From contig JABMLP010000006.1 in the NCBI GenBank assembly GCA_013176395.1, positions 992,001-1,056,000 of the forward strand: a stretch of 64,000 nucleotides of DNA. The letters run 5' to 3'. The position numbers were made by a program, and so were the translations under genes. The notes below the pieces were generated by a model. That model searched no databases, was not told the DNA's origin, and saw only the letters and a list, made by a program, of their open reading frames with translations. Positions 20,273 through 32,620 of the stretch are shown here, in pieces. This DNA comes from Venturia oleaginea. Taxonomy: Eukaryota > Ascomycota > Dothideomycetes > Venturiales > Venturiaceae. Positions within the stretch are counted from its first letter, which is position 1. Each line of letters begins with the position of its first letter.

Positions 20273-23136
20273 TCATCCTCGTTTCCTCTCGCTGCTAGAG
20301 CCACCTACCCCGCCACCCCGTCCATCCTCAATGCTTCTCCTCGATGCACTACCAAGTTCTGACAAGTGGAAGATCAACTCATCTTCTTCGCCACCGTGTG
20401 CTGACATGCGTGAGCCAACACTGTATCGCGAACCTCGCTCAGAAAAACTAGGACTGCCTCTCCGTCCACGTGTCAAACTGCGACGGAATGACGATACCGG
20501 ATCGACCGCACTTGATGGTCTGGAAGTTTCCTCCCTGGACTCTGGTCGACTTTCTGGAAATGGATAGGCTTGCATACTGGCAGTCTCGGGGCCGGGAGAT
20601 CGGTCATCCTCGATGGTTGCATCCCCTGTGCCCTCGGTCACGCGAAGAAGCTCGCTCATGCTCAACTCTGTTCGATCTTCAGCAGGAAGACTGGCGCTAC
20701 GAATGCCGTAGGGATCAGGCTCATCCTGCAAAGCACGCTGCTGTTGCTGTTGCGTGACTGAACTTGATCGTCGCACAAATGGCCAGGCTCGAGGCGAGGT
20801 GGGGATGTCTACCGGGTTGGTCCCTCGGCCTCTGCTCGTGGTGTCGCTCGAATCTTCTTCGCGAGTGGTCTCCACAATGTCGCGCCTTCGGTTGCTTCGG
20901 CTTCTCCGTGGCTCGGTGTAGTCAGTATTGTAATCGATAGTGAGGTTGTCGCTCAGCCGAGATGGAATGGCAGGAGTGTGCGGCGTGTGTGGCGATATTG
21001 GTTTGCCAGGCGAAGATGAAGTTGAGACGGAAGTCCCGTGAACCATGGGTGGTACACTGGACAACTGACGGCTCGACGAACTCGAAGATCGATGTATGAG
21101 CAAGGACGACGACACAGAATCAGAAAGAACAGCATGGGAATCTTTCATGCCTCGAAATTTAGAGAGAGCAGCAGTAGTCCTGCGCATGGTAGCATCACGA
21201 GTTGCATCATCATCGCGATTGAAACTCTTTAGATCTTTCTTCTGCTCGAGTAGGGCAATGAAGTCCTTGAGATTGTCATCGTCTGTCGGAGGCATGGACC
21301 CAGAGCTACCACCCTGGCCGTCGTTGATCACATCAGAATCAGGCTGTGCCGAAGATGAAGCACTTTGTTTTCCACTGCTATTCTGGTCGTCATCGCCCTT
21401 GCTGCCTGTCGATGAAAATCGAGTTCTGCGATGGCTAAAACTGCTACTGTAACGATTGATGGGAGCTGGTTTGGGTGAAGACGAAGCTGACGATGCAATG
21501 GCGGTCTCATTTGGGATGTTAGGCGTTCGAAGCGCTTGCTGAGGGAGTGTGGTCAACGAATTGCGATTCCTCGCCTGAACTAAGGCGTTGAAACCTGACG
21601 ATGCTCTGCCGAGAGAGCCGCCTGGCGATGGAGGCACATTTAATGAAGGCGACGATGCCAGCGAGCCTGCCTTGAACGGCTGGAAAGAGACAGATGGTCT
21701 GCGTGGGTTTGATGTAGCCGTCTCTGAGCGTAACGATGAGCGCGACCCTTGTGACCGATGGTTTGGTGGAATTCTCTTTGGTGGCGTGTCAACAGATGAA
21801 GTCGGATGATCGTCCCTTACGGCCCGCAAAGCAGACAAAGGACTCGATCCAAGGGCGTGCCCGTTCCTGTGGAATGTAGAAAGACTGCCGTAAGCTTGAC
21901 CTTGTTCTCTCACGCCTTCCGTGTAATCTCTTCTCGCATTGGGCACAGAGCTTGGTACAGCGACTGGTTCCGGCTGTCGACCAGCCAAAGAAGGGCGAAA
22001 GTAGTGGTCATCAAGGCCCATGAAATGCGAGCTGAGAAGCGACTCTGAATCATCTACCCGAAATTCACATCTTGTACGATAAGTGACGGCGCAATTGAGG
22101 GTGCCTGCCGAACACTGTAACGGCTCGAATGAATAATGTTCCGTAACACGTTCATCACCAGGCAAAAAAGGTACTGCCAATGCGTCTCGCCTCGACGTCC
22201 TGAACTCTCCTGATGAGATCCGGTATTTGGGCTTTAGCACTGGTTGGTTGGCGGGCTGTCGTGCTAGTCGTCTGGTGTATTTGAAGGATGGAAGCGTACG
22301 CCCATACGTGAACAGCGATCGGAATGTAGGAATTCCACGCTTGTATACTGTTGCCAGTTGATCAGCGCGCATCACGCCATCGCTTGGAGATCCATCAAGA
22401 CGGATCTCCCATCTCTCTAGTGTCACTTGTGTGGCTCGTTCCAAGGTCTTTGGTGGTCTTGCGCCAGAAGCATTTGAAGGGTTGAGCGTCTCAGCTACAT
22501 TCCATCGCTTTCCCTCGTCATCAACAATCACGAGACTCTGGCTGTGTCCAAGATCAACCAGGTCCAAGTATATTTCAATGACCAGAGGCGGCGGTCTCTC
22601 TTTCTCCACATCTGCTTCCTTCCACAGTCTTGTAGCTTGGCCAAGCTGGTCGGAATCGTCAAGGACTAGGTTGAACTGTGCGAATTGTTAGGTTTTTGTT
22701 TATGAAGGGACATTGATGTGCAAAAGCTCACGTACCCATTTGTTCTGACGAATGTCTCCAGTACGAGTAAATGCTTGTGGTAGCGTTACTCGAGAGCCGA
22801 CAATAGTCAGGGCGCCTTTTACAAAGAATTGCTGCAGATTCAACGTTAGCTAGTGCCTTCATCAAGCGGTACCAGAAGCATTTTCCGCACTTGTATGATC
22901 TGGTTGAGCTTCCTTGAGTATTCCGAGTCTTTCGGTTCCTGATCATCATAGCCTTGGAGGTCCATCGACGTGCTTCCACTATCAGGTGCGCTTCTATCAT
23001 ATGGTGTATTCGTGTCGTAGCTTCGTCTGCGTTCTGATCGATCGTCTCGATCCCGATCGTTGTTTGATCTGAGAGGGTTGGTTCGTGGAGAGGACGCTGA
23101 GCCCGCCGCTCGTGCCGAAGGTCGTGGCGGGTACAT
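20273..23136 (-). CDS. ATG13: Autophagy-related protein 13 (Atg13)
   Basis: Exons on the minus strand are 23136-22891, 22831-22736 and 22675-20273, with introns of 59 and 60 nt; the first has GCTAAC. The product is 914 residues, normal for filamentous fungi. After a basic, disordered N-terminus (residues 1-70) comes the HORMA-type domain (about 75-300): KLNQIIQ, FFVKGALTIVGSR, then the conserved block NKWFNLVLDD, PPPLVIEIYLDL, ERWEIRLD, VYKRGIPTFRSLFTYGRTLP and EFRVDDSE. The remaining 600 residues are Ser/Pro-rich and disordered, with FIALLEQKKDLKSF and the conserved end DELIFHLSELG. Atg13 is the regulatory subunit that activates the Atg1 kinase and joins it to the Atg17 scaffold at the start of autophagy, with TORC1-controlled phosphorylation of the disordered part. 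It looks intact. Confidence 0.93.
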
Positions 23137-24600
23137 CGTGTTGGCACTATCAATACAGACTGGCTCAGATATTCACCGAGGCGTGCTGGGAGGTGATAAG
23201 CAGAAGGAGTGGTGTTGAATGTATGGGTGTATGGCTGTTATGGGTTTCTGGAATCCATCACGGTAAAGCAGTGAGCTTCTGAAACTCGAGTCTTTTGTCG
23301 AATTCACAAAGTCTCCCCCTCGGTCGAAAACAAGCTGCTGCCTCTGTGCCGTGATGAAGTCAGGCAGCCATGGTCTATTGATGTTGCGGTGATGAGGTTT
23401 CGCAGCAGGCGCAGGCGTTGACCCAGGCGCAGGTTCCAGAGATCGGAGTTTATGGGTGGAGTTAGATAAGGGGAGCGGTTCGCCGCAAGAAAGAGAGCGT
23501 GCGCAGGTTGTGCACGAGATCAAGTGTCTAGTCGAGCTATCGAATCGACGAGCGGCTGGGAATATGACTGGTCGTCGGGTTTGGAGGAGTTTGAGCTGGG
23601 ACTCAGACGTTTGCTCGAATTGTAGCTTGCAGCAAGCAGCGAAAACCGGCCTCGACCTCATCTATACCTCGAGTCATTCTCTACATGCGTCTCCCATGTG
23701 ACTCTATCTATCAGGGCAGATGCCCGTGACGCAAAAGCAAGAGTGGAGGAGTAGTGATATATCATCTATATCATCTCTATGTAATTCTTGAATTGAGCTC
23801 GTGAGATCCGGTTTATAACTGCATCTTCCTCCTTATCATTGGACAATGCTCAGCCGACTCCACCAGGCACTTTGCAGCAGCCTGTCGGCCTCACTCTTCT
23901 CCGCAGCAACGAGCCACAACAGGCACGTCTGTGTCTTTGCAACTCGTATCACTCCAAATCCCTTCGCCGATGGACTGTCGAGTTGAATGTATTGTCTCCA
24001 TCTCATCTGGCTTCAGCGTGTCTTTGCTCCTTTTGTCCAGCTTCTGTTGCCTGTTCCCCGATGCAGCTCCCACTCGCTGCACGCTCTTCTGTGGCCTTAG
24101 CCCAGAGTGCAGCCTGCCACCAGGCCAACATTGCCACTGTCGTAGGTACATATCGTCTCGGGGATGTCCTCCCTCAACCCTATGATTTGTGCTGCCGTCT
24201 CTGCCGTGGTGCCAGATCAAATTCAGATGTCGTCAGGAATTCCCTGAATATTCCCGTCGATAAAAGAGATGAGCTTGGCGGTGAAGCTCTCTCAGGCTCT
24301 TCGCTGAGAAGTCACAAGGACATCACGCGACCGAATCTCGAACAGAGAGAAGGCCGATGCGGGAACGTGTCCATGAATATATAACATAGCTTGGGTGTTT
24401 TCGACGGGAGATAGGGGTTCTTGTCACGGGATGCCGATAAGGAAATCTCAAGGCTGACCCGACTTCAGCCGGGGCCCGGGAATTTGGCCGAATTTCGAAA
24501 TGACGAGCAAAGTGGCTGTTCTCGTATCATTCTCGGTCATATAGCAGTGTGGAGTACGGAGTATTCGTATCACAGTATCGCTAGACACCCCTTTTCAACC
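23137..24600. other. Intergenic, ATG13 upstream region
   Basis: Open frames at 23173-23661 (minus), 23839-24384 (plus) and 23891-24220 (minus) have no recognisable domains and no convincing start; they look like chance frames in GC-rich leader sequence. Nothing further supported. Confidence 0.35.
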
Positions 24601-24990
24601 TCACCCTTCAATCCTCGAACGATCAACAACATCGCCCGGCAGAAAAGTGTACTTTTCAAGAATCACATCACAAACGCCCAGTATGGACGCTAGATTCAGA
24701 TCTAACCCTCCCGTAATCCACAACGGATGCACCATTCCAATAATGGTCAAAGTCGCTTCCCTACCAGACTCTTGATTGGCCTCCTGGCTCACGCCTTCTT
24801 TGTTCTTAGCCTCGCTTAGAATTGCATCCCAAAATACACCGTCGTACGAGGACGCTAGAATGGCATTGAGGTCTGAGTTCTCCTTAACATAGTATCATCA
24901 CGGATCTCCAAGCATTTACCGATTGCAGATCTGGATATGCCTGCATCAACAAGATGATCTCCACCAAGTCTTGGTCTCGTCTCTTCTTTC
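24601..24990 (-). pseudogene. Possible gene remnant (F-box-like fragment)
   Basis: Minus-strand pieces read like protein but not in one frame. About 24980-24895 gives DLVEIILLMQAYPDLQSVNAW, reminiscent of the opening helix of fungal F-box-like proteins, then stops. Near 24885-24601 another frame gives NAILASSYDGVFWDAILSEA and GMVHPLWITGGLDL up to a stop. Either a short gene with an unrecognised intron or a decayed copy. Family call is a weak guess. Confidence 0.25.
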
Positions 24991-25100
24991 CATGTCGAAC
25001 TGATTTTCTCCCTTAACTGGCCGTGAAGCTACTGTCTCCCTCTCTTCACTTCTCATGATTTCACCTTCCCGTTGACTACTTTATTCTTTCCATACTCACC

Positions 25101-26051
25101 ATGATAGGACCTTCGCAGCGCTGGCAGTATGTCGTCGTTGGCGTCATTCTCTTTTCTACCCTTCTTCTTTTCTCCAATTCCTTGCTGGAACAGCCCTACA
25201 GACCCTCACTCGGCGCAAAACCAAAACCAAAGGACATTCCTTCACCACCATGGCTGATAGCCACAATCTCCGCTGCACAAAGCGTTCAACGCCGCGCCAT
25301 AATCAGAAGTACCTGGCAAGCACTCTACAAAAACGACACAATATTCACCACGCGCTTCGTCCTCTCCCACCCAGGTGAACTCTGGGCTCCCGTCATCGCA
25401 CTCGAAAATGCAACTCATGGCGACATAATTATCCTCTCAGATCTCAAAGAAGACGCGCACACAGCGAACACAATCAAAACAATTGAATTTCTCAAGTACC
25501 TCACCGCCAGAAATACGAGCTATGACTTCGTAACCAAATTAGACGATGATTCATACCTCGACGCTCACACCTTTTGGAAAACTTACCTTCAACCCCGCAT
25601 CGCCTTCGACGCCCAAAAGACCAACGCAGAATCCTCAGCACTGAACCGAACAATCATTGCTCGTACCCTTCGCAGAAGCACGTGGACTTACCCTGGAGGC
25701 CAGTTTTACACCATGACGTGGGATATGGCCGTTCTCCTCTCACAACTTCATGATAAACATCCAATTAATGACGAACACGAAGATGTGCTTGTTGGAAGGC
25801 TATTACACGAGGCGGGAATTAAATGGCAGCATTCCGATTTGCCTAATGAAGTTGCTTTCGATTTTGAGAAGAAGGATTTACGCGGTGATGGTACGGCTTT
25901 TGCAAAAAATGGTGCAGACCTAACGGGATGGAAGCATGCTGTGGGTCAGGAGAGTGTCAATCCGCATAAGATGAAGGGAGATGAGGAGTATTTGAGAGTG
26001 TCGGCCTGCTTTGATGAAATGAGTGTTTCTAAGATTCCTGCGACGAGTTGA
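25101..26051 (+). CDS. GT31-type glycosyltransferase (galactosyltransferase-like), type II membrane protein
   Basis: A single exon of 316 codons starts at ATG 25101. Residues about 9-28 are a hydrophobic signal anchor, followed by a short Pro/Lys-rich stem, so the protein is type II with its enzyme domain in the Golgi lumen. The catalytic domain shows the GT31 order: WLIATISAAQSVQRRAIIRSTW (opening strand and 'R..IR.TW' motif, about 51-72), GDIIILSDLKEDAHTANTIK, the metal-binding DDD in VTKLDDDSY (about 148), the YPGGQFYTMTWD block, and NDEHEDVLVGRLL with the acidic ED motif (about 227). It would transfer a hexose from a nucleotide sugar, probably UDP-Gal or UDP-GlcNAc, to glycans. The exact acceptor is unknown. 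The gene looks intact. Confidence 0.85.
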   Translation: MIGPSQRWQYVVVGVILFSTLLLFSNSLLEQPYRPSLGAKPKPKDIPSPPWLIATISAAQSVQRRAIIRSTWQALYKNDTIFTTRFVLSHPGELWAPVIALENATHGDIIILSDLKEDAHTANTIKTIEFLKYLTARNTSYDFVTKLDDDSYLDAHTFWKTYLQPRIAFDAQKTNAESSALNRTIIARTLRRSTWTYPGGQFYTMTWDMAVLLSQLHDKHPINDEHEDVLVGRLLHEAGIKWQHSDLPNEVAFDFEKKDLRGDGTAFAKNGADLTGWKHAVGQESVNPHKMKGDEEYLRVSACFDEMSVSKIPATS

Positions 26052-27325
26052 TGGGATGGACTGGGAATGAAAGAAAAGAGAATGGGTCGCGATCTTGGGT
26101 GCATTTACACCGTTCTCGACGGATAGCTGGATTGGGTCCATCCGGATCTAATGGCAGTTGTGGGAGCTGTGGCAATTGAGTGGGATAAACTCAAAATTCG
26201 CCATCATTCGGAAGTTGGATCTGAGCATACTAGTTTCTCCGTCGCGACAGCTGGGAGTAGCATATTCGAAAGCCTACAAAACTCGTGGAGACCTGGAGAT
26301 ATTTGATACCAATACTGGTGCAGGAAATGACCTGACCAATATCTCTAGCAGCGAATTAGCGAAGATTTCAACACCCCTCAACTCACCAATCTCAGCGGCT
26401 AAGAACTGGATATACTAGAAGATTCTCTGCGAAAACTACGGATGGATTGTGGAAGTCGGCGGCATAGAATGCACTTCGCGTTTGGATGAATTTTTGGGCT
26501 GAAATGCTTGGACGGATAATGAATAGACACGATTTGATGAAAATAGAATGACCACACCTTTTTGGAATAGACGAGATGATTGATTCGAGAAATTGCAGTT
26601 CAGCTTTGAGAATGTTGGGGATGAAGGGCAATGGCATATAAGTACCCGCACGTAGCAAGCGCTTCACATCCGAACAGATCTGAGGAGTTTGACCTTACAC
26701 GTGAGTAAATCGTTAACACTACTAGCAATACCACCACGACGAAATGCACCAGTTCTAGGATTATACTAACACTATAAGGAAATCTGAAACCTCAATTTTT
26801 GGGTCCTATCTAGCTTTTCGAATTCCAGCCGACTCACATCCTTATTTAGACTGTATTCATTTAAATCGTCGGAACTCAAAATTGGTGACTACTAAAATGG
26901 TAAAGACAGTATACTGAGTGCATCCAGCACCCACCGCAGTCGCGCAGAACCGCTTTCTGACAACCGAACTAGAGTTGAAGGCTACGTACACAAAGATCTC
27001 GCCACCAACATCCTCCTCTTTACACTCTTTTATCCCACAAAGTCGCAATCTTCACTACCACCAACCGAAACACCGCTAGATGTCTCAAACGCGCTCGGAA
27101 CCAATAGCAAACACCCTCGCCTCTCCAGGACGTAATCTTGAATTCCCAAATGCTGGGTATAGTCGATGCTAAAGTAAAGACAATACCGACGGCGAAAAAT
27201 TAAAATGTTATCAGGGAGATACTATATCACGGGCGTAAAACCGCTCCACGCCGTTGAGTCGCCCAATATCATCCAGATAAAGTCATACGCATCACCATCG
27301 TAACCGCGAGGGCGCATTACCCTAG
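26052..27325. other. Intergenic and probable 5' leader of a LINE
   Basis: No host gene seen. The last few hundred bases before 27326 probably belong to the untranslated 5' part of the LINE, but its 5' end could not be fixed because no target-site duplication was found. Confidence 0.35.
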
Positions 27326-27445
27326 AAAAGATGCCGAACAACCCGCAGGACAGGCGGTGGTGGTGGTACCACGAGTGGACCGCCACCATCGCAACTGCCG
27401 ACCGGATCCATTAGAAGAGCAGAAGGACCTCAAGCCGGACAACCC

Positions 27446-28996
27446 TTGAGACCAGCAAAGGACATCCTAATTGAAGTTATAGGACACTTGAACTCCTCCA
27501 AAATGCCCAATCCTCGGTTCCTTGCCTCCCTCGTCCGCGATGCCTTGGACGCACTTGCACCCCCAGTAGCCCGGGAAATCTTTGCGGCTGGACCAAAATG
27601 CTTCTCGGCTGGACCACAACTGGACCGGATTGAGCGAATGATCAAGGACCTCCACGGAAAGGGGCCATCGACGGAACGTCGCCTGTACTCCCATGTCGCG
27701 GCGGAGCCACCAAACTCCAAGATAGTCAGAGTCAACCTCAACGAAAATGTTGAGCTCACAGAAGAAGAAAGGAGAGATACGAACAAGATACTGGAAGCCT
27801 GCAGGAAGGATATGCCATCCGCGGTTGGAGTCCACGTCCTCAAGAGCGGAGCGGTGGATGTCCATTTCAGGACCACTGCGGACAAGGACAGGTGCGCCCT
27901 CCAAGGAACCGGGGCGACGACCACACAAGTACGAAGAGACTACTTCCTAGAGGTGATGGGAGTACACCGTGGAGTAGGAGTGGCCCACGGAAGAAACGCA
28001 GACAACACCCAGGTTCTGAGCGACATTATCATGGGGACTCAGAGACTATGCCCAGGGCTGAAGATTCACTCAGTTGCATGGAAGGACAAAGCCAAGAGAT
28101 ACAAAAGAAGGGACGGGCCGGCCACGGTCTCCGAGCGGGCAGCGCTCTTGCTTGGGTTCAGTACCACAGAGCATAGGGACATGGTAATCCAGAAGGGGAT
28201 TGTTATAAGAGGGGAGATTTACCAGGCCAGGCTGTATGATCATACAGCCTCGATCAAGCAGTGTTACAAGTGCCAAGTCTGGGGACATGTCTCGGAGCAT
28301 TGCACCTCAGCGGTCAAGTGCGGTAGATGCATGGGTGACCACGACACCAGGATATGCCCAGGGGCATTGAATGTCCACCGGTGTACAAACTGCAAGGGCG
28401 CACACCCCACGTGGGCTAGGAGACAGTGCAAGACCTTTGAAAGATATTTTGGGCAAGTGCAAGCAAAGAGGGCGGCCTTACAGCAGCAATCCTGGATGAT
28501 TAAGGACCGCGCCATCCAGGCAGCACCCGAGTACGAAAAGCAGTTCCCACATGGATCGAACAAGCGTAGGGCCCCTAACGGTCCCGGTGGACCAGTTGGG
28601 AGGCCGCCCGGATCCACAAACAGGCCCAAGGTAGTACCGAGACCCCAAGGGCAGGGGCACATCTTCGAGAAGGCTGGGTTCAGCACACCAACTACCAGAG
28701 GAAACCGACTCTCTATGGTACCCGAGTCCGCCTATGGAACGCCCATAGGAGAAAACCCAGACATCCCGACAAAGGCGGAAGCGACCCGGCCAGGGAGCGG
28801 GGGCAGCGGAAGAGGAATTGATACTACCGGCAGCCCCCCGAGGTTCGGGGCTCTGCCGGCTATAGTGAGCAGCGGCACGCTACCGCCATCCAGTATGGAG
28901 CAGACAATGGATAGGGAATTCACGGGGGTAGCCGTGAGTTTTGGCGATGTGGCGCCACCTAGCACACCCCTTAACCCGATCTTACCCAATGTCTAG
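27446..28996 (+). CDS. LINE ORF1, Gag-like nucleic-acid-binding protein
   Basis: The frame is open from 27326 but has no ATG before 27503. An ATG at 27331 lies in another frame, so the true start was probably lost by a small indel; 27446 (TTG) is only a convenient limit. Residues about 90-210 form the conserved Gag core (RIERMIKDL, VRVNLNENVELTEEERR). Three zinc knuckles follow at about 272-340: CYKCQVWGHVSEHC, CGRCMGDHDTRIC and CTNCKGAHPTWARRQC. The last third is Pro/Gly-rich. The role is RNA binding in the transposition particle. The stop at 28994-28996 overlaps the start of ORF2 by 8 nt (ATGTCTAG), an arrangement that allows coupled translation. Confidence 0.75.
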   Translation: MRPAKDILIEVIGHLNSSKMPNPRFLASLVRDALDALAPPVAREIFAAGPKCFSAGPQLDRIERMIKDLHGKGPSTERRLYSHVAAEPPNSKIVRVNLNENVELTEEERRDTNKILEACRKDMPSAVGVHVLKSGAVDVHFRTTADKDRCALQGTGATTTQVRRDYFLEVMGVHRGVGVAHGRNADNTQVLSDIIMGTQRLCPGLKIHSVAWKDKAKRYKRRDGPATVSERAALLLGFSTTEHRDMVIQKGIVIRGEIYQARLYDHTASIKQCYKCQVWGHVSEHCTSAVKCGRCMGDHDTRICPGALNVHRCTNCKGAHPTWARRQCKTFERYFGQVQAKRAALQQQSWMIKDRAIQAAPEYEKQFPHGSNKRRAPNGPGGPVGRPPGSTNRPKVVPRPQGQGHIFEKAGFSTPTTRGNRLSMVPESAYGTPIGENPDIPTKAEATRPGSGGSGRGIDTTGSPPRFGALPAIVSSGTLPPSSMEQTMDREFTGVAVSFGDVAPPSTPLNPILPNV

Positions 28997-31900
28997 TGGA
29001 CCCAGGACCGAGATCGTGCAGTACAATTGTTGTAACGCTAACTACAACAAAGCTAGGTCGCTTATCGACCGCTTTCACCCAAAGATACAGAAAGTTATAG
29101 TGCTGCAGGAACCAATGGAGAAGAGAGGCACCACGTACTGCCCCCCGGGGTACACGTTGGCGTTTGAACCAAGGGGGGAGAGGGTGAGAGCGACGAAGGT
29201 GGCATTTTTAATTAGCAAGGAGATCGAGCCCGGAACATGGGCGGTCCGCTACTATGGCCCATGGGTCGCGGCGCTCGACATTAATCTCGACGGCTGGCCC
29301 GTTACACTTATCAATGTTTACAATCCTATCACGAACGAAGTACGAATGACCACATGGCCACAAATACGGACAGCGATAGGGGAGGCGAAGGAGAACTACA
29401 TGGTCCTAGGGGACATGAATGCAACGCACCCGAGATGGGGCGGCATTGGCGCGAGGGCGACTCGCCAAGCCGATCATCTCTGGGAGAAGGTGGAAGCGTA
29501 CAACCTGTATATGCTTACGAAGAGAGGGGAGCCGACTTGGGAAAGGAATGGAGACAAATCGACGATCGATCTCACGTTCGGGACTGAGGGGGTACACGCC
29601 AGGACCGTGTCCTGTCTCCCGGAACCAGGGTGAAGGGACCTCAGAGACCACCACCCTATCCGGATAGTTTTACAAGCAGAAACAACAAGGGCCACGGGGC
29701 TGGGGAGATTTAATACCGACAGGATGGATCCGCAAGAGTTCAGAGAGAGAGTCGCGGCCTCCGGATGGCAAAGTTCCGGAGATAGAATGGTGGCGCTACA
29801 GGAGGCCATACACCAAGCCCTGGTGGAACTGTGCCCCAGGATTAAACCAGGAAGGAAAGAGAGGAAAGGGTGGTCCCCCCGCGCTGCAGAACTGGTCAAG
29901 GAGAAGGATGATGCCCGTCGGGACTACAAAAGGAGCTTTGCGGCCAGAGATAGGGAAAGGTTGCGGACGGCCACCAAAGCCCTAGATCGGGAAATTCGAA
30001 GACTCTTCAGGGACAATTGGAGGACCTTCCTAGATGAGTTTACCAGTGACCCCGCCGTACCACACAACAAAGGGCTATGGACAATGTCAAAATGGAGCCG
30101 CAAAGGAGCACCCGGGCTCCCCCAAATGCCCGATCTGATCGATCCGAGAACAGGTAGGAAAAGCAAGGACATGGCCGATATAGCGCGGACCCTGGCGGAG
30201 AAATTCTTTCCCGCGCAGCAGGAGGCTGATCTCAGCGACATCGAAGGGGGACCAGGATTAGACCGGCCGTGGGCCGTACGGGTCGAGGGCGAAGAAGTGC
30301 CGGATATCACAGAGGAGATGATCGAGACGGTTATCTTGGAATGCCCAATAGGAAAGCCCCAGGGCCGGACGAGATCCAGAACGAAGCTATCAAGCTGCTG
30401 GTGAAGGACATTAAGAAGCCGGTTGCGGAAGCGCTACAGACCATGCTTGAGACTGGAGGCCTCCCGCCGTCATTTAAGGAATCCATCACGTGCGTCCTGA
30501 AGAAGGAGGGCAAGGGCGACTACACTGACCCGGGAGCGTACCGGCCCATCCAATTGGAAAATACACTTGCGAAGCTGGTGGAGAAGGTGGTCGCGCAGCA
30601 ACTCACAGCTTTTGCTGAGAAAAGCGGCGCACTGCCGTGGAACCAGTTTGGCGGGAGGAAGCAGAGGTCCACCCTCTCCGCGGTAACGTTCCTGCGCAGC
30701 AGTATACACACGTCATGGAAATCAACCGCCAAAAAGATTCTAACCATGTTAAGTCTTGACCTCAAAGGGGCTTTCGACCATGTATCGCACAGGAGGTTAA
30801 TGCACATACTATGGAGCAAGGGAGTGCCGGCATGGATTCTGAGGTTTATTGAAAGTTTCTTGGAAGGGAGGCGAACCAAGGTGTCCTTTACCGGATTTAC
30901 GAGCGAGTGGACTTCAGCCAGGACCGGGATACCGCAGGGGTCCAACCTCTCACCGATACTCTTCCTCTTCTTTATCTCGGAGCTACTCGAGGAATTCCAG
31001 ACACCAAACGATGGGCTGGTCGGCTTTGGCTTCGTGGACGACACAAACTTGATTGCTTGGGGGTTATCGGCCGCAGATAACTGCCGGAGACTAACCGTTG
31101 CACATGACAGATGTATCGCTTAGGCAAAGAGACATGGGGCGACATTTAACCCCACAAAGTACCAACTAATGCACTTCAAGCAGGCCAAACGGACGGAGGC
31201 CCAGCCAGGGGACATGGACTCTACAGTAGTGGTTGATGGGACTCCAGTAAAGGTAATGAAGAAGGAGATCAGGATGCTCGGGGTCTGGTTCGATCCGTCG
31301 TTGAGTTGGGAGTCTCATATGAACAGAGCCATCGGCAAGGCCGGGGCAGCTATGGGAGCAATGGGGCGGCTGGTAGCCGGAATATTTGGACCATCATTGC
31401 GGAAGTCCAGACTCATTTATATAGCAGTGGTAAGACCTACACTCCTATATGGGATCCAGGCGTGGGGATGCAATGACCGAGCTGGAGGTATTACGCGGGC
31501 ACCGTACATGGAGCGATTGGCAAGAGTCCAGAGGGACTGCCTTAGGAAGGTAACCGGGGGCTATAGGCGAACCCCCGTTGTTGCGCTGGAAAGGGAGACG
31601 TCGGTCCAGCCGATGGACCTATACGTGGAGCAGCTCGTCCTGGAACGAGTAGGAGCGGTAAAGGACCACCCGGTGGAAAAAGAGATACAACACACAGTTG
31701 AACTCATGTGGAGGGACATGGAGGCTGTCCCCCCACCACCAAAGGGGAGAAAAAGGAGAGGAAGACCCAGGGTACTCCCCCGGCGACCGGAGACACCGGC
31801 GGAGATGGGAGCTGCTAGACTAGCACTACGGGAGACGCAGTCCAACGAAATGCCTCAGTATGCTCCCGCAGAGCTACCCAACTTATACTATGGAGGACCG

Positions 31901-32620
31901 GAGCCAGAGCCAAGACCGGGTCGACGACCCATTCATACCGTTAGAAATAACCCCAACCTCCCGTCACCAAGACCAACGCTAGGGAGACCTACACATGAAG
32001 TGGGACCCTACAACCAGAGACGGGCCATTGCTAGGACGAGAAGGGAGCGAGGAAGGCCCGACGCTGAGGAACCGGGAGCCGAAAATAGGAGAAGAAGAGC
32101 TCGAAGGGGGGGAAACCTGCATAAATATAGGCTGCCCTCCAAAATCTCCGCGCTGCTGGAGGAGATATGGAGGGCAAGGTGGCAGGAGAAGAGAAGGAAC
32201 AAGGCCGGTGCGACTTGGTCTAAGGAGTGGGAGGACGAGACACTGGGACTGTACGATGGCCTCACGAAACTTGAAGCTACAGCGGTTTTTTTGATGAGAA
32301 CAGAGGTATTGGGACTCCGGTCCTGGCTGGCAGCAATACATGTGCCAGGGATAACCCCGGAATGCGCGTGTGGATGGCGACACCAGACACTAATTCATGT
32401 ATTCGATTTCTGCCCCAGATACAATAGAGACCATCTGAGGAGCGAAACTGGTACAACATCGATACATACGGCACTCAATACCAGCAAGGGATGCAAGGCT
32501 GCTGCTAGGTGGATGCTCGACAATAATATCCTGCCCTATCTTACCGTGGCAAACAACGCACAAAGGGAGGACAGGTCAAACTTCTCCGCGGCACCGCGGC
32601 TGGTAGGGAGAATTGAGTAA
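28989..32620 (+). pseudogene. LINE ORF2, endonuclease-reverse transcriptase, broken
   Basis: ATG at 28989. The apurinic-type endonuclease domain has VLQEP, YMVLGDMNATHPRWGG, STIDLTF and DHHPI. The reverse transcriptase has RKAPGPDEIQNEAIKLL, YRPIQLENTLAKLVE, LSLDLKGAFDHVSH, GIPQGSNLSPILFLFF and GFVDDTNLIAWG with both catalytic Asp residues. After the thumb (RPTLLYGIQAWG) the protein runs straight into a basic linker and a C-terminal CxC...H...C motif (CACGWRHQTLIHVFDFCP). No RNase H signature was found between them. Lesions are TGA at about 29631-29633, a frameshift near 30345 and TAG at 31121-31123. It would nick target DNA and copy its own RNA if intact. Confidence 0.82.

Noticed and set aside
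23839..24384. 181-codon plus-strand frame
   Set aside because: Starts with TTG, Cys/Ser-rich without domain, and overlaps an equally long minus frame; looks like chance coding in GC-rich sequence.
27200..27260. Similarity of GGGCGT...CCGTTGA motifs at 27.2 kb and 33.3 kb as LINE end repeats
   Set aside because: The resemblance is short and gapped; LINEs do not need terminal repeats, so it cannot define the element's ends.
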